A DNA stretch of 7,160 nucleotides, taken from positions 1-7,160 of the forward strand of contig DAOWDZ010000038.1 in NCBI GenBank assembly GCA_030638765.1, in the 5' to 3' direction. Both the position numbers and the translations under genes were made by a program. This stretch comes from Desulfocapsa sp. Lineage in GTDB: Bacteria > Desulfobacterota > Desulfobulbia > Desulfobulbales > Desulfocapsaceae. The notes below the pieces were generated by a model that was given only the letters and a program-made list of their open reading frames with translations, had not been told where the DNA came from and ran no database searches. Shown piece by piece: positions 1 through 4,922 of the stretch. Positions within the stretch are counted from its first letter, which is position 1. Every line of letters begins with the position of its first letter.

Positions 1-1065
1 GATAAACAGAAGAAGCTTGAAGATCGTGTGGATGCACTTACCGGAATTATATTTCAGGCAAAACTTGGTACGATGCTTGAAAAAACAGATCGTATTGTAA
101 AACTTGCGGCGCTTCTTGCAAAACAATTTGAACCGGAATCAGAAGATGATGCTCGCAGGGCAGCACTTTTGTGCAAAACTGATCTTTTGACAGATATGGT
201 TGGTGAGTTTCCCTCACTTCAAGGTAATATGGGTGGTGCTTACGCTCTTCAGGATGGTGAATCTCAATCGGTCGCTCTAGCCATTACGGAGCATTATTTA
301 CCTAAACGGGCAGGTAGCGAGCTTCCCACTTCTTTAACCGGTGCACTGGTTGGCCTGGCCGACAGAATTGATACTATTAGCGGCTGCTTTGGTATTGGGC
401 AACTTCCAACGGGTACCACTGATCCCTTCGGGTTACGTCGAATTGCTCTTGCCATTATCCATATTGTTGAACATTTTGACTTGTCTCTGTCGTTGAATGA
501 TGTGGTGCATAAAGCACTTTCTTTATATGGTGATAAGGTTAATGGCAGCGTGGAAACTGTTCGACAGGTTGTCGATTTTATCCGTGGTCGTTTTGTAAAT
601 GACCAACTCGCTCTTGGTGCTGACAGTGAGGCTGTGGATGCTGTGACATCTGTCGAATTTAATGATATTAATGATAGTCTCAAGAAGATCGCAGCTCTTT
701 CCGCAATTCGTGAAAAGGAAGATTTTGGTGTTCTTGCAGCGTCCTATAAACGTATTCGTAATATTATTAAGAAAAATAGTACAACGGAAATAAAAGAGGA
801 TCTTCTTTCAGAAAAAGCTGAAAAGGAACTGGCGTCAGTTTTTGGAATTCTTGAATCCACAGTCCAACCATTCCTTGAACTACGTGATTATGATGCGGCT
901 CTTACAGCGATGTTAATCCTTAAAGAACCTGTGGATGAATTCTTTGATCAAGTAATGGTAATGGACGAAGATGATACCATTCGTGTCAACAGGCTCAATT
1001 TGTTAACTGCTATATCTGTTCTTTTCTTGAAAGTCGGGGATATTTCTAAGATTCAGGCAGGCTGA
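1..1065 (+). CDS. glyS: Glycyl-tRNA synthetase beta subunit, C-terminal part (5' end outside window)
   Basis: The reading frame is open from the first base and stops with TGA at 1063-1065, so about 354 C-terminal residues of a subunit usually near 690 residues are present. In the cytoplasmic alpha2/beta2 enzyme, GlyQ carries the catalytic core and GlyS supplies tRNA recognition. The diagnostic stretch ALVGLADRIDTISGCFGIGQ followed by LPTGTTDPFGLRR (codons at about 343-441) is the highly conserved GlyS signature. Upstream, the GGAYALQDGE and AITEHYLP segments match the HD-like region, and the last 100 or so residues fit the helical DALR-type anticodon-binding domain. A GTG at 28-30 is only an internal Val codon, because the frame continues upstream of it. 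glyQ is expected just before the window (inference). The gene ends 36 bp before a strong terminator, so it is probably the last gene of its operon. Confidence 0.95.
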   Translation, partial: DKQKKLEDRVDALTGIIFQAKLGTMLEKTDRIVKLAALLAKQFEPESEDDARRAALLCKTDLLTDMVGEFPSLQGNMGGAYALQDGESQSVALAITEHYLPKRAGSELPTSLTGALVGLADRIDTISGCFGIGQLPTGTTDPFGLRRIALAIIHIVEHFDLSLSLNDVVHKALSLYGDKVNGSVETVRQVVDFIRGRFVNDQLALGADSEAVDAVTSVEFNDINDSLKKIAALSAIREKEDFGVLAASYKRIRNIIKKNSTTEIKEDLLSEKAEKELASVFGILESTVQPFLELRDYDAALTAMLILKEPVDEFFDQVMVMDEDDTIRVNRLNLLTAISVLFLKVGDISKIQAG

Positions 1066-1101
1066 GCAAAACGTTTGTAAAGTTTCTGATAGCTGGAATA
1101 C

Positions 1102-1145
1102 AAAAAAAAGCCCCTCTCTACAGAAGTAGAGAGGGGCTTTTTTTT
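1102..1145. terminator. Bidirectional rho-independent terminator between glyS and the cytochrome c3 gene
   Basis: A 12-bp GC-rich perfect stem (gcccctctctac at 1110-1121 paired with 1126-1137, loop AGAA at 1122-1125) is flanked by eight A on the left (1102-1109) and eight T on the right (1138-1145). The whole structure is a 20-bp perfect inverted repeat. Read on the plus strand it ends glyS. Read on the minus strand it ends the cytochrome c3 transcript, whose stop codon lies 40 bp away. The symmetric A and T tracts make it functional in both directions, as expected between convergent genes. Confidence 0.95.
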
Positions 1146-1185
1146 GCTCTGCCTTTGCATGTAAGCAAAAGACGATCCTTAGACG

Positions 1186-1593
1186 TTATTTCTTTTTCTT
1201 AGGATGACAAACGGTACATTTTGCAAGTGCTTTGTCTGTTGCTTTATGACAGACCTTACAGTTTGCATGTGCAGCTTCTTTGAAAGTTGTAAGTTTTGGA
1301 GGCATTCCAGCCGCTTTGTTATGGCAGGACTCACATTTTTCAACTTTTTGACCTTCAACATAGTCAATTTTCTTACCATCAGCTCCTTTACTGTGATGGC
1401 AATCACCACAGGTCAGTGTCTCCTGATGCTTACCGTGAGGAAAAATAGCTGGCTTTGCTTTCTTCGCTTTATCAATTGTTGATTCAAGAACCATGTCTAC
1501 AGGTCCTTTGTCAGCATTGGCAAAGGTCATTCCTGTGAAACAGAGCCCGAAAAACATGGCTGTAGCTGCGGTAATCAGTGTAACTTTTTTCAT
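1186..1593 (-). CDS. Periplasmic tetraheme cytochrome c3 (class III c-type cytochrome)
   Basis: A 135-residue precursor. Residues 1-27 form a Sec signal (KK at 2-3, hydrophobic core about 5-22, AxA-type site ANA at 25-27). The mature part has four heme-binding motifs: CGDCH (62-66), CESCH (87-91), CKVCH (112-116) and CTVCH (126-130). Four further histidines, H53 and H56 in FPHGKH, H67 next to the first motif and H109, sit where cytochrome c3 supplies the distal axial ligands, so four bis-His hemes are predicted. The family shuttles electrons in the periplasm between hydrogenases or formate dehydrogenases and membrane redox complexes in sulfate reducers. All four motifs are CX2CH, whereas classic Desulfovibrio c3 has CX4CH at two sites. 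The protein ends in a lysine cluster (132-135). A strong Shine-Dalgarno (AGGAGGGAG, 1598-1606) fixes the start. It lies downstream of ccsA but has its own promoter and the shared terminator. The exact electron partners cannot be read from sequence. Confidence 0.93.
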   Translation of the reverse strand: MKKVTLITAATAMFFGLCFTGMTFANADKGPVDMVLESTIDKAKKAKPAIFPHGKHQETLTCGDCHHSKGADGKKIDYVEGQKVEKCESCHNKAAGMPPKLTTFKEAAHANCKVCHKATDKALAKCTVCHPKKKK

Positions 1594-1623
1594 TTTACTC
1601 CCTCCTGTTATAATAAAATATCA

Positions 1624-1642
1624 TTCAGTGTATTAAACTGAA
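1624..1642. repeat. Inverted repeat in the cytochrome c3 leader
   Basis: TTCAGT (1624-1629) and ACTGAA (1637-1642) form 6-bp inverted arms around 7 bases. The sequence ATCATTCA also occurs twice nearby, at 1620-1627 and 1646-1653, in direct orientation. Both lie between the predicted transcription start (about 1655) and the ribosome-binding site of the cytochrome gene, so they could be an operator or a weak leader hairpin. The arms are short and AT-rich, so chance is a real possibility. Confidence 0.3.
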
Positions 1643-1662
1643 GGATCATTCACTTGAGATAG

Positions 1663-1691
1663 GCTATACCTTTTTCGGGTAATATTGTCAA
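1663..1691 (-). promoter_or_regulatory. Sigma70-type promoter of the cytochrome c3 gene
   Basis: On the minus strand a perfect -35 TTGACA (1686-1691) is followed, after exactly 17 bases, by a -10 TATAGC (1663-1668, 4 of 6 consensus). Transcription should begin near 1655, giving a leader of about 60 nt before the start codon at 1593. The promoter lies entirely in the gap after ccsA. It would let the abundant cytochrome be expressed independently of the upstream maturation genes. Confidence 0.7.
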
Positions 1692-1701
1692 GAAAAGGCC
1701 T

Positions 1702-2556
1702 TTAATTTGAGCCGTAACTATGGAGACCTGAAAGGAGGAAATTTACGCCGTAATATGTGAAAATAACTGACGCAAAGCCAAAGAGAGCAAGCCAGGCAAT
1801 ACGTGTTCCACCCCAACCTCTGGTATATCTGGCATGGAGAGTAATTGCATAGACAAACCAGGTAATAAGTGACCATGTTTCTTTAGGATCCCAACTCCAG
1901 TAAGTGCCCCAGGCGGAATTTGCCCAGATAGCACCTGTGATAATTCCAACGGAAAGCCAGAGAAAACCAAACACCATTGTTTTATGGGTTATGTCATCAA
2001 TTACTTTTAAAGGCGGAAGTGAACCGAGCATGGTCTCATCGTTGGTGGTTTGTCTAGATTCACTTAAGTTTTTAATCAGATACATGACGCCTAGTCCTGC
2101 GGCTACTGCAAATGCAGCATAGCCAATGAAACAAGTGACAACATGGGCTATGAGCCAGTTTGACTGGAGAGCTGGAATTAATGGACTTATTTCTTTGGTG
2201 ATCTCGGTCGAAAAGGAACCGTAAGCCATGGCCAGAAAGGCAAAAGGAACTGCAAAAGCACCAATTACTCTGGTTTTAAACTTCCACTCGATAACCAGAT
2301 AGAGACCGACAATTGTCCAGGCAAAAAAGACAACGGATTCATACATGTTTGTCAGTGGTGCATGATCATACCCAAGCGCATAGGATTCCTGCCAGCGTAG
2401 AAGGATACCTGCGGTTTGTATTAAGAATGCTACAATGGTGAAAATTGTTGCTGGTGGGCCAAGCTTTTTTGCCTTAAAGATGAATATTGCGGCATAAAGA
2501 ATGGTTGAAAACATGTATGTAAAAGTTGTAACGCCCAAGAGTAGTGAACTGTCCAT
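1702..2556 (-). CDS. ccsA: Cytochrome c maturation heme handling/ligation protein CcsA (ResC-like, System II)
   Basis: A 284-residue polytopic membrane protein with about eight hydrophobic segments (roughly 8-28, 36-53, 73-90, 97-113, 135-158, 195-213, 229-245 and 253-275). It carries the tryptophan-rich WWD signature WGTYWSWDPKETW at 216-228, which binds heme at the outer membrane face. Conserved histidines are visible: H138 and H279 correspond by position to the pair flanking the WWD domain on the periplasmic side, and H241 (TLHAR) to the transmembrane heme ligand. With ResB it exports heme and joins it to reduced CXXCH motifs of secreted apocytochromes. Naming caution: databases often label this ResC-like protein CcsB. 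The start has GGAG (2564-2567) eight or so bases upstream. It follows resB by 37 bp on the same strand, so the two are almost certainly co-transcribed, and a client cytochrome gene comes next. Confidence 0.94.
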   Translation of the reverse strand: MDSSLLLGVTTFTYMFSTILYAAIFIFKAKKLGPPATIFTIVAFLIQTAGILLRWQESYALGYDHAPLTNMYESVVFFAWTIVGLYLVIEWKFKTRVIGAFAVPFAFLAMAYGSFSTEITKEISPLIPALQSNWLIAHVVTCFIGYAAFAVAAGLGVMYLIKNLSESRQTTNDETMLGSLPPLKVIDDITHKTMVFGFLWLSVGIITGAIWANSAWGTYWSWDPKETWSLITWFVYAITLHARYTRGWGGTRIAWLALFGFASVIFTYYGVNFLLSGLHSYGSN

Positions 2557-2593
2557 ATTGAAACTCCAATGTATTCGTTTTTCTATCAGTCAA

Positions 2594-3916
2594 TTATTGA
2601 GTATCAGTTTCCAGATCAGAAGAGAGAGTGGAGAAGATCTGTTCGAAGCCGACTTTGTTTTTATTGGCACTACCACTTACTCGTACAGAAGTTTCATTAC
2701 CTTCTTTGGTGATAAGTATCCATATGCGTTTGTGAGAGAGAAAGAATGCCACAAAAAGCCCAATGATCATCATACCACATCCAAGGTAAACAACCCATAC
2801 CCCGGGATCTTTTGCAATTTGAAGACCGGTGGCATACATCTGCTTACCTGCAACGGTATATTTTTTTCCGGGGCGTTCTATGGTTACCTGTTCACCCGAA
2901 TTAATCCAGAATTTTGACGCGGGTCCAAGTTCATCCTGAAACCAGACCTTCATTCTGGTAATGGTTTGTCCCATGGCCTCAGCATTGATAATACCAACAC
3001 GGGCTTGATGGCTGACAAGATCCTGCTGCTGTTGAAAAGGAAGGGAAACAGTCTGTACATTACCTGTGTCCTGATCAGTTACAGTGAGCAGGAATTTCTG
3101 GTATCCTTGATAGCTAGACTGGTAAAAGGTGATCCCTTTATAGGTTAATGGATCATTAACGACGATTTCTTTCTGAACTGTTATTTTATTATTTTCAAAA
3201 ACAGTGAGTTGAGATTTGTAAGCCTTGGGCATACCAGATTCGTAAAATTCAATGTCAAAGCGATCACATCGTACAGTAAAACCGAGGTCTATGGATTTCC
3301 CGGTGCCAGTTTCAAAAAAACGGTTGGTGGCTTGAGTTTCAGGAAGCATTACTGAGCCTTTAAAGCCGTATATTTCACCAATAATAGCACCGATAAAAAT
3401 CACCAGGATAGAGGCGTGAACAATATATACACCTGTTCTGGTCATCGCCCCCTTTTGCGTGAAAAGAAGCAGTGCGTCGTCAAGTTTTCGTTGGCTAACC
3501 TTCCATCCTTTGGATGAGAGGCTGTTTGTGATATCCGTTGCAAGAGTTTCTTTGGATTTTTCAGAAAGCCAGGTGTTTGAAAGACGCATTTTTAGTAAAC
3601 GTTTGGGATTTGTTGCAAGGTTGTCAGCTTTTATCTGTTTCCAGACACCTGGAAAACGATCAATGGAGCAGACAATAAGGTTTACAGCAAGAAGTCCAAG
3701 AAGTCCAAGGAACCACCAGGAATTGTACATATCAGGAATAGAGAGTACCTGGAAAATCTTTGCTGTGGTTTCACTATAATTACTGGCGTACCACTGAAAG
3801 GTTTCTTTCTGGGGAATTACAGTTCCAATAATGGACGTGATAGCAAGGAGAAAGAGTGTAAAAAGAGCAAGTTTAACTGATGAAAAGAAACGGAATAGAG
3901 GGTTCTTGTTATTCAT
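2594..3916 (-). CDS. resB: Cytochrome c biogenesis protein ResB (Ccs1, System II)
   Basis: A 440-residue ResB-family protein with the typical layout: transmembrane segments at about 13-34, 67-85 and 163-184, a large periplasmic domain at about 185-372 and a last transmembrane segment at about 373-394. The C-terminal signature is clear: AKDPGVWVVYLGCG (368-381) entering the last helix, then SHKRIW (394-399). H168 in the third helix (YIVHAS) is a candidate heme ligand. GTVIPQ at 31-36 after the first helix is also typical of the family. With CcsA it forms the cytochrome c synthase that carries heme across the membrane and presents it to apocytochromes. It is the first gene of the minus-strand cluster resB-ccsA-cytochrome c3. 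The start codon has only a weak purine-rich GAGAAAA before it, but no better in-frame start exists before the first hydrophobic helix. Confidence 0.94.
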   Translation of the reverse strand: MNNKNPLFRFFSSVKLALFTLFLLAITSIIGTVIPQKETFQWYASNYSETTAKIFQVLSIPDMYNSWWFLGLLGLLAVNLIVCSIDRFPGVWKQIKADNLATNPKRLLKMRLSNTWLSEKSKETLATDITNSLSSKGWKVSQRKLDDALLLFTQKGAMTRTGVYIVHASILVIFIGAIIGEIYGFKGSVMLPETQATNRFFETGTGKSIDLGFTVRCDRFDIEFYESGMPKAYKSQLTVFENNKITVQKEIVVNDPLTYKGITFYQSSYQGYQKFLLTVTDQDTGNVQTVSLPFQQQQDLVSHQARVGIINAEAMGQTITRMKVWFQDELGPASKFWINSGEQVTIERPGKKYTVAGKQMYATGLQIAKDPGVWVVYLGCGMMIIGLFVAFFLSHKRIWILITKEGNETSVRVSGSANKNKVGFEQIFSTLSSDLETDTQ

Positions 3917-4045
3917 TTTTCTCGTTAATAGTAATTATTAGATAGTTTTCTTTATCAAAATAGCATTGAAAAAGCAAGGTCTTTATACTTTCCATTGCCG
4001 ACAGCTGTCCTTTGTACCACGTTGTTACTTGGCTTTGCAATTTAA

Positions 4046-4051
4046 ATTATA
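4046..4051 (-). promoter_or_regulatory. Candidate -10 box of the resB-ccsA operon
   Basis: On the minus strand a perfect TATAAT faces resB, which would give a leader of about 120 nt. At the expected 17-base distance the -35 position reads AATAAT, which is poor, so an activator would be needed. The CRP/FNR-like site at 4089-4102 lies upstream, but its centre would be near -56 relative to the implied start, not the classic -41.5 or -61.5. The box could be chance in AT-rich DNA. Confidence 0.35.
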
Positions 4052-4088
4052 GACTCATCAAAATTAAGATTATTTGCACATAACTATC

Positions 4089-4102
4089 CTGATACAGGTC
4101 AA
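4089..4102. promoter_or_regulatory. Imperfect CRP/FNR-family binding site
   Basis: CTGATACAGGTCAA matches the FNR-type pattern TTGAT-N4-ATCAA with one mismatch in each half, and it keeps the core TGA-N6-TCA. It lies in the divergent region between resB and rpmB, close to the cytochrome maturation operon, which would be a sensible target for oxygen or redox control. Which direction it serves is unclear: the best -10 facing resB is not at canonical spacing, and on the plus strand the -10 position is poor. Confidence 0.4.
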
Positions 4103-4144
4103 GGAGCAGTATTAAGTACAAACGACTACGTCTTGCTAAATAAT

Positions 4145-4230
4145 AGGAGGTGATACGCCTGTCAATAAAGGTTTTAATTATAAATTTGATGTCATTCGGT
4201 GTAGCAAAATTTGCCAGAGGCTTCTTTTGA
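4145..4230 (+). other. Orphan strong Shine-Dalgarno with a possible 23-residue CTG-start peptide
   Basis: AGGAGGTGAT (4145-4154) is the full complement of the 3' end of bacterial 16S rRNA, far stronger than the sites of most genes in this window, yet no ATG or TTG follows at usable distance. A GTG at 4150-4152 overlaps the motif itself. A CTG at 4159, eight bases past AGGAGG, opens a 23-codon frame ending in TGA at 4228-4230. The product would be short and hydrophobic with scattered basic residues (LSIKVLIINLMSF... then K17 and R20). Translation from CTG is rare, no homology is recognised, and the upstream -10 is poor. This is a candidate only. Confidence 0.2.
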
Positions 4231-4237
4231 AAAAACC

Positions 4238-4266
4238 TTGCCATTATTGTTTAAAACAGTTATAAA
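4238..4266 (+). promoter_or_regulatory. Sigma70-type promoter of rpmB
   Basis: TTGCCA (4238-4243, 5 of 6 of the -35 consensus) and TATAAA (4261-4266, 5 of 6 of the -10 consensus) are exactly 17 bases apart. Transcription would start near 4273, giving a leader of about 89 nt before the rpmB ATG. A second -10-like TATGAT at 4308-4313 has only a weak -35 and is the less likely alternative. Confidence 0.65.
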
Positions 4267-4314
4267 AAACAGTTTCTCACTTGCTGAATAGAAATAGATT
4301 ATTTTTTTATGATA

Positions 4315-4338
4315 TCCAAAAGGTCAAATCCTATTGGA
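4315..4338 (+). promoter_or_regulatory. Hairpin in the rpmB leader
   Basis: TCCAA (4315-4319) pairs with TTGGA (4334-4338). After one A/A mismatch, AGG (4321-4323) pairs with CCT (4330-4332), closing a 6-base loop. The hairpin ends 12 bases before the AGGAG ribosome-binding site (4351-4355). It might affect translation or message stability, but it is small and no known L28 regulatory element is matched. Confidence 0.3.
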
Positions 4339-4361
4339 ATCTAACCATATAGGAGATCGTC

Positions 4362-4556
4362 ATGGCTAAAGTTTGTCAGATTTGTGGTAAAGGGCCTGCC
4401 ACTGGAAATAATGTGTCTCATGCGCATAATAAAACCAGGCGTCGCTGGTTACCAAACCTGAAAAGAGTTCGTATGCTGACCCCAAATGGCAGTGCAGTTC
4501 GTGCTCGTGTCTGTACTCGCTGTATACGCTCGGGAGCAGTTGTTAAACCTGCTTGA
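4362..4556 (+). CDS. rpmB: 50S ribosomal protein L28 (bL28), zinc-binding form
   Basis: A 64-residue basic protein of the expected L28 length. The N-terminus [20 protein letters not shown] is the family signature, followed by the basic core ([10 protein letters not shown] at about 25-34, then RVRMLTPNG) and a C-terminal [10 protein letters not shown]. Two cysteine pairs, C5/C8 (CQIC) and C51/C54 (CTRC), mark the cysteine-bearing zinc-ribbon form; many bacteria also have a paralogue lacking these cysteines that is used under zinc limitation (established for L28 generally). AGGAG at 4351-4355, six bases before ATG, fixes the start. The gene has its own promoter upstream and a terminator 20 bp after its stop, so it is probably mostly monocistronic. 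Confidence 0.96.
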   Translation: MAKVCQICGKGPATGNNVSHAHNKTRRRWLPNLKRVRMLTPNGSAVRARVCTRCIRSGAVVKPA

Positions 4557-4575
4557 GTAGAAAAGATAGTATTTT

Positions 4576-4612
4576 AAAGGGTGATAAGGATCTGATCCTG
4601 ATCACCCTTTTT
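4576..4612 (+). terminator. Rho-independent terminator after rpmB
   Basis: GGGTGAT (4579-4585) pairs with ATCACCC (4601-4607). After one A/G mismatch, AGGA (4587-4590) pairs with TCCT (4596-4599) around a 5-base loop. A run of five T follows (4608-4612), with five more after an interrupting CTG (4616-4620). AAA at 4576-4578 can extend the stem into the T run. It lies 20 bp after the rpmB stop and immediately before the ribosome-binding site of the next gene, so it may act as an incomplete terminator or attenuator for that gene. Confidence 0.85.
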
Positions 4613-4632
4613 CTGTTTTTAAGGAGTAATAA

Positions 4633-4884
4633 ATGGGCGAAGATACAAAATATCTCTCTCTTCAAGAGGCTATACAGCTGGTTGGTGCTATTCAGGAAGA
4701 AGAAAATATTCGTGAGCAGGATAAGCGAATTCTGACTGTGTACAACAAAGAAAATCGTGAACTGTGCTGGTTTGATTTTGAAGAACTGGAGGAAGCAGTG
4801 GGGGATGTTCCCAAGGATCAGAAGAAAGAGATGGTTGAGGATTATGTCTTAAAGCATATTCCTGACTGGGCTTTGGATATCTAA
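4633..4884 (+). CDS. Small acidic protein of unknown function, 83 residues
   Basis: I do not recognise this protein. It begins with ATG six bases after a good AAGGAG (4621-4626) and ends at TAA 4882-4884. It is soluble-looking, with no signal peptide or membrane segment, and strongly acidic (about 22 Asp/Glu against about 10 Lys/Arg). Most of it looks helical: an amphipathic N-terminal stretch (SLQEAIQLVGAIQEEENIRE, about 9-28), a short likely beta part (RILTVYNKENRELCWFDFEE, about 32-51) with a single Cys at 45, and a second helix rich in Glu and Lys. It ends in the hydrophobic IPDWALDI. The ribosome-binding site and codon use are normal, so I believe it is a real gene. It has no clear promoter of its own. 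Read-through from rpmB across the terminator is the simplest source of message. It runs toward the VanY-like gene with a 38-bp gap and no obvious terminator. Confidence 0.8.
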   Translation: MGEDTKYLSLQEAIQLVGAIQEEENIREQDKRILTVYNKENRELCWFDFEELEEAVGDVPKDQKKEMVEDYVLKHIPDWALDI

Positions 4885-4922
4885 TATTTAATCTATACTG
4901 CTCTGATCTTGGATTTGGTGAA

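Larger units (their letters stand above)
3917..4361. other. 445-bp divergent intergenic region between resB and rpmB
   Basis: The region is AT-rich and separates resB (leftward) from rpmB (rightward). It contains a 10-bp palindrome GACAGCTGTC (4000-4009), a TATAAT box facing resB (4046-4051), a CRP/FNR-like site (4089-4102), a perfect extended Shine-Dalgarno with no ATG at the right distance (4145-4154), a strong rpmB promoter (4238-4266) and a leader hairpin (4315-4338). I see no tRNA, no recognisable riboswitch and no convincing conventional gene. A minus-strand frame of 65 codons at 4047-4244 looks spurious. Confidence 0.7.

Noticed and set aside
294..683. Minus-strand 129-codon frame inside glyS
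   Set aside because: It lies entirely antisense to the conserved GlyS signature region, and its Ser/Arg-rich composition is what the opposite strand of a coding gene gives.
1204..1482. Plus-strand 92-codon cysteine-rich frame
   Set aside because: It is antisense to the cytochrome c3 gene; the Cys and Phe richness reflects the reverse complement of the heme motifs and Lys codons.
2501..2917. Plus-strand 138-codon frame across the resB end and ccsA start
   Set aside because: It is antisense to two well-supported genes, with no ribosome-binding site and no recognisable motif.
4000..4009. GACAGCTGTC palindrome as an operator in the resB leader
   Set aside because: A single 10-bp palindrome is expected by chance at this scale and matches no regulator that I can name confidently.
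4047..4244. Minus-strand 65-codon frame in the resB-rpmB gap
   Set aside because: It has no ribosome-binding site, an unusual Ile/Leu/Arg/Tyr-rich composition typical of AT-rich non-coding DNA, and overlaps the candidate resB -10, the FNR-like site and the -35 of the rpmB promoter.
3917..4361. Cyclic-dinucleotide (GEMM) riboswitch upstream of the cytochrome maturation genes
   Set aside because: I looked on both strands because GEMM elements often precede cytochrome genes in Geobacter relatives, but none of the conserved core blocks is present.
4885..4922. Terminator between the 83-residue gene and the VanY-like gene
   Set aside because: No stem-loop with a T tract is visible in the 38-bp convergent gap.
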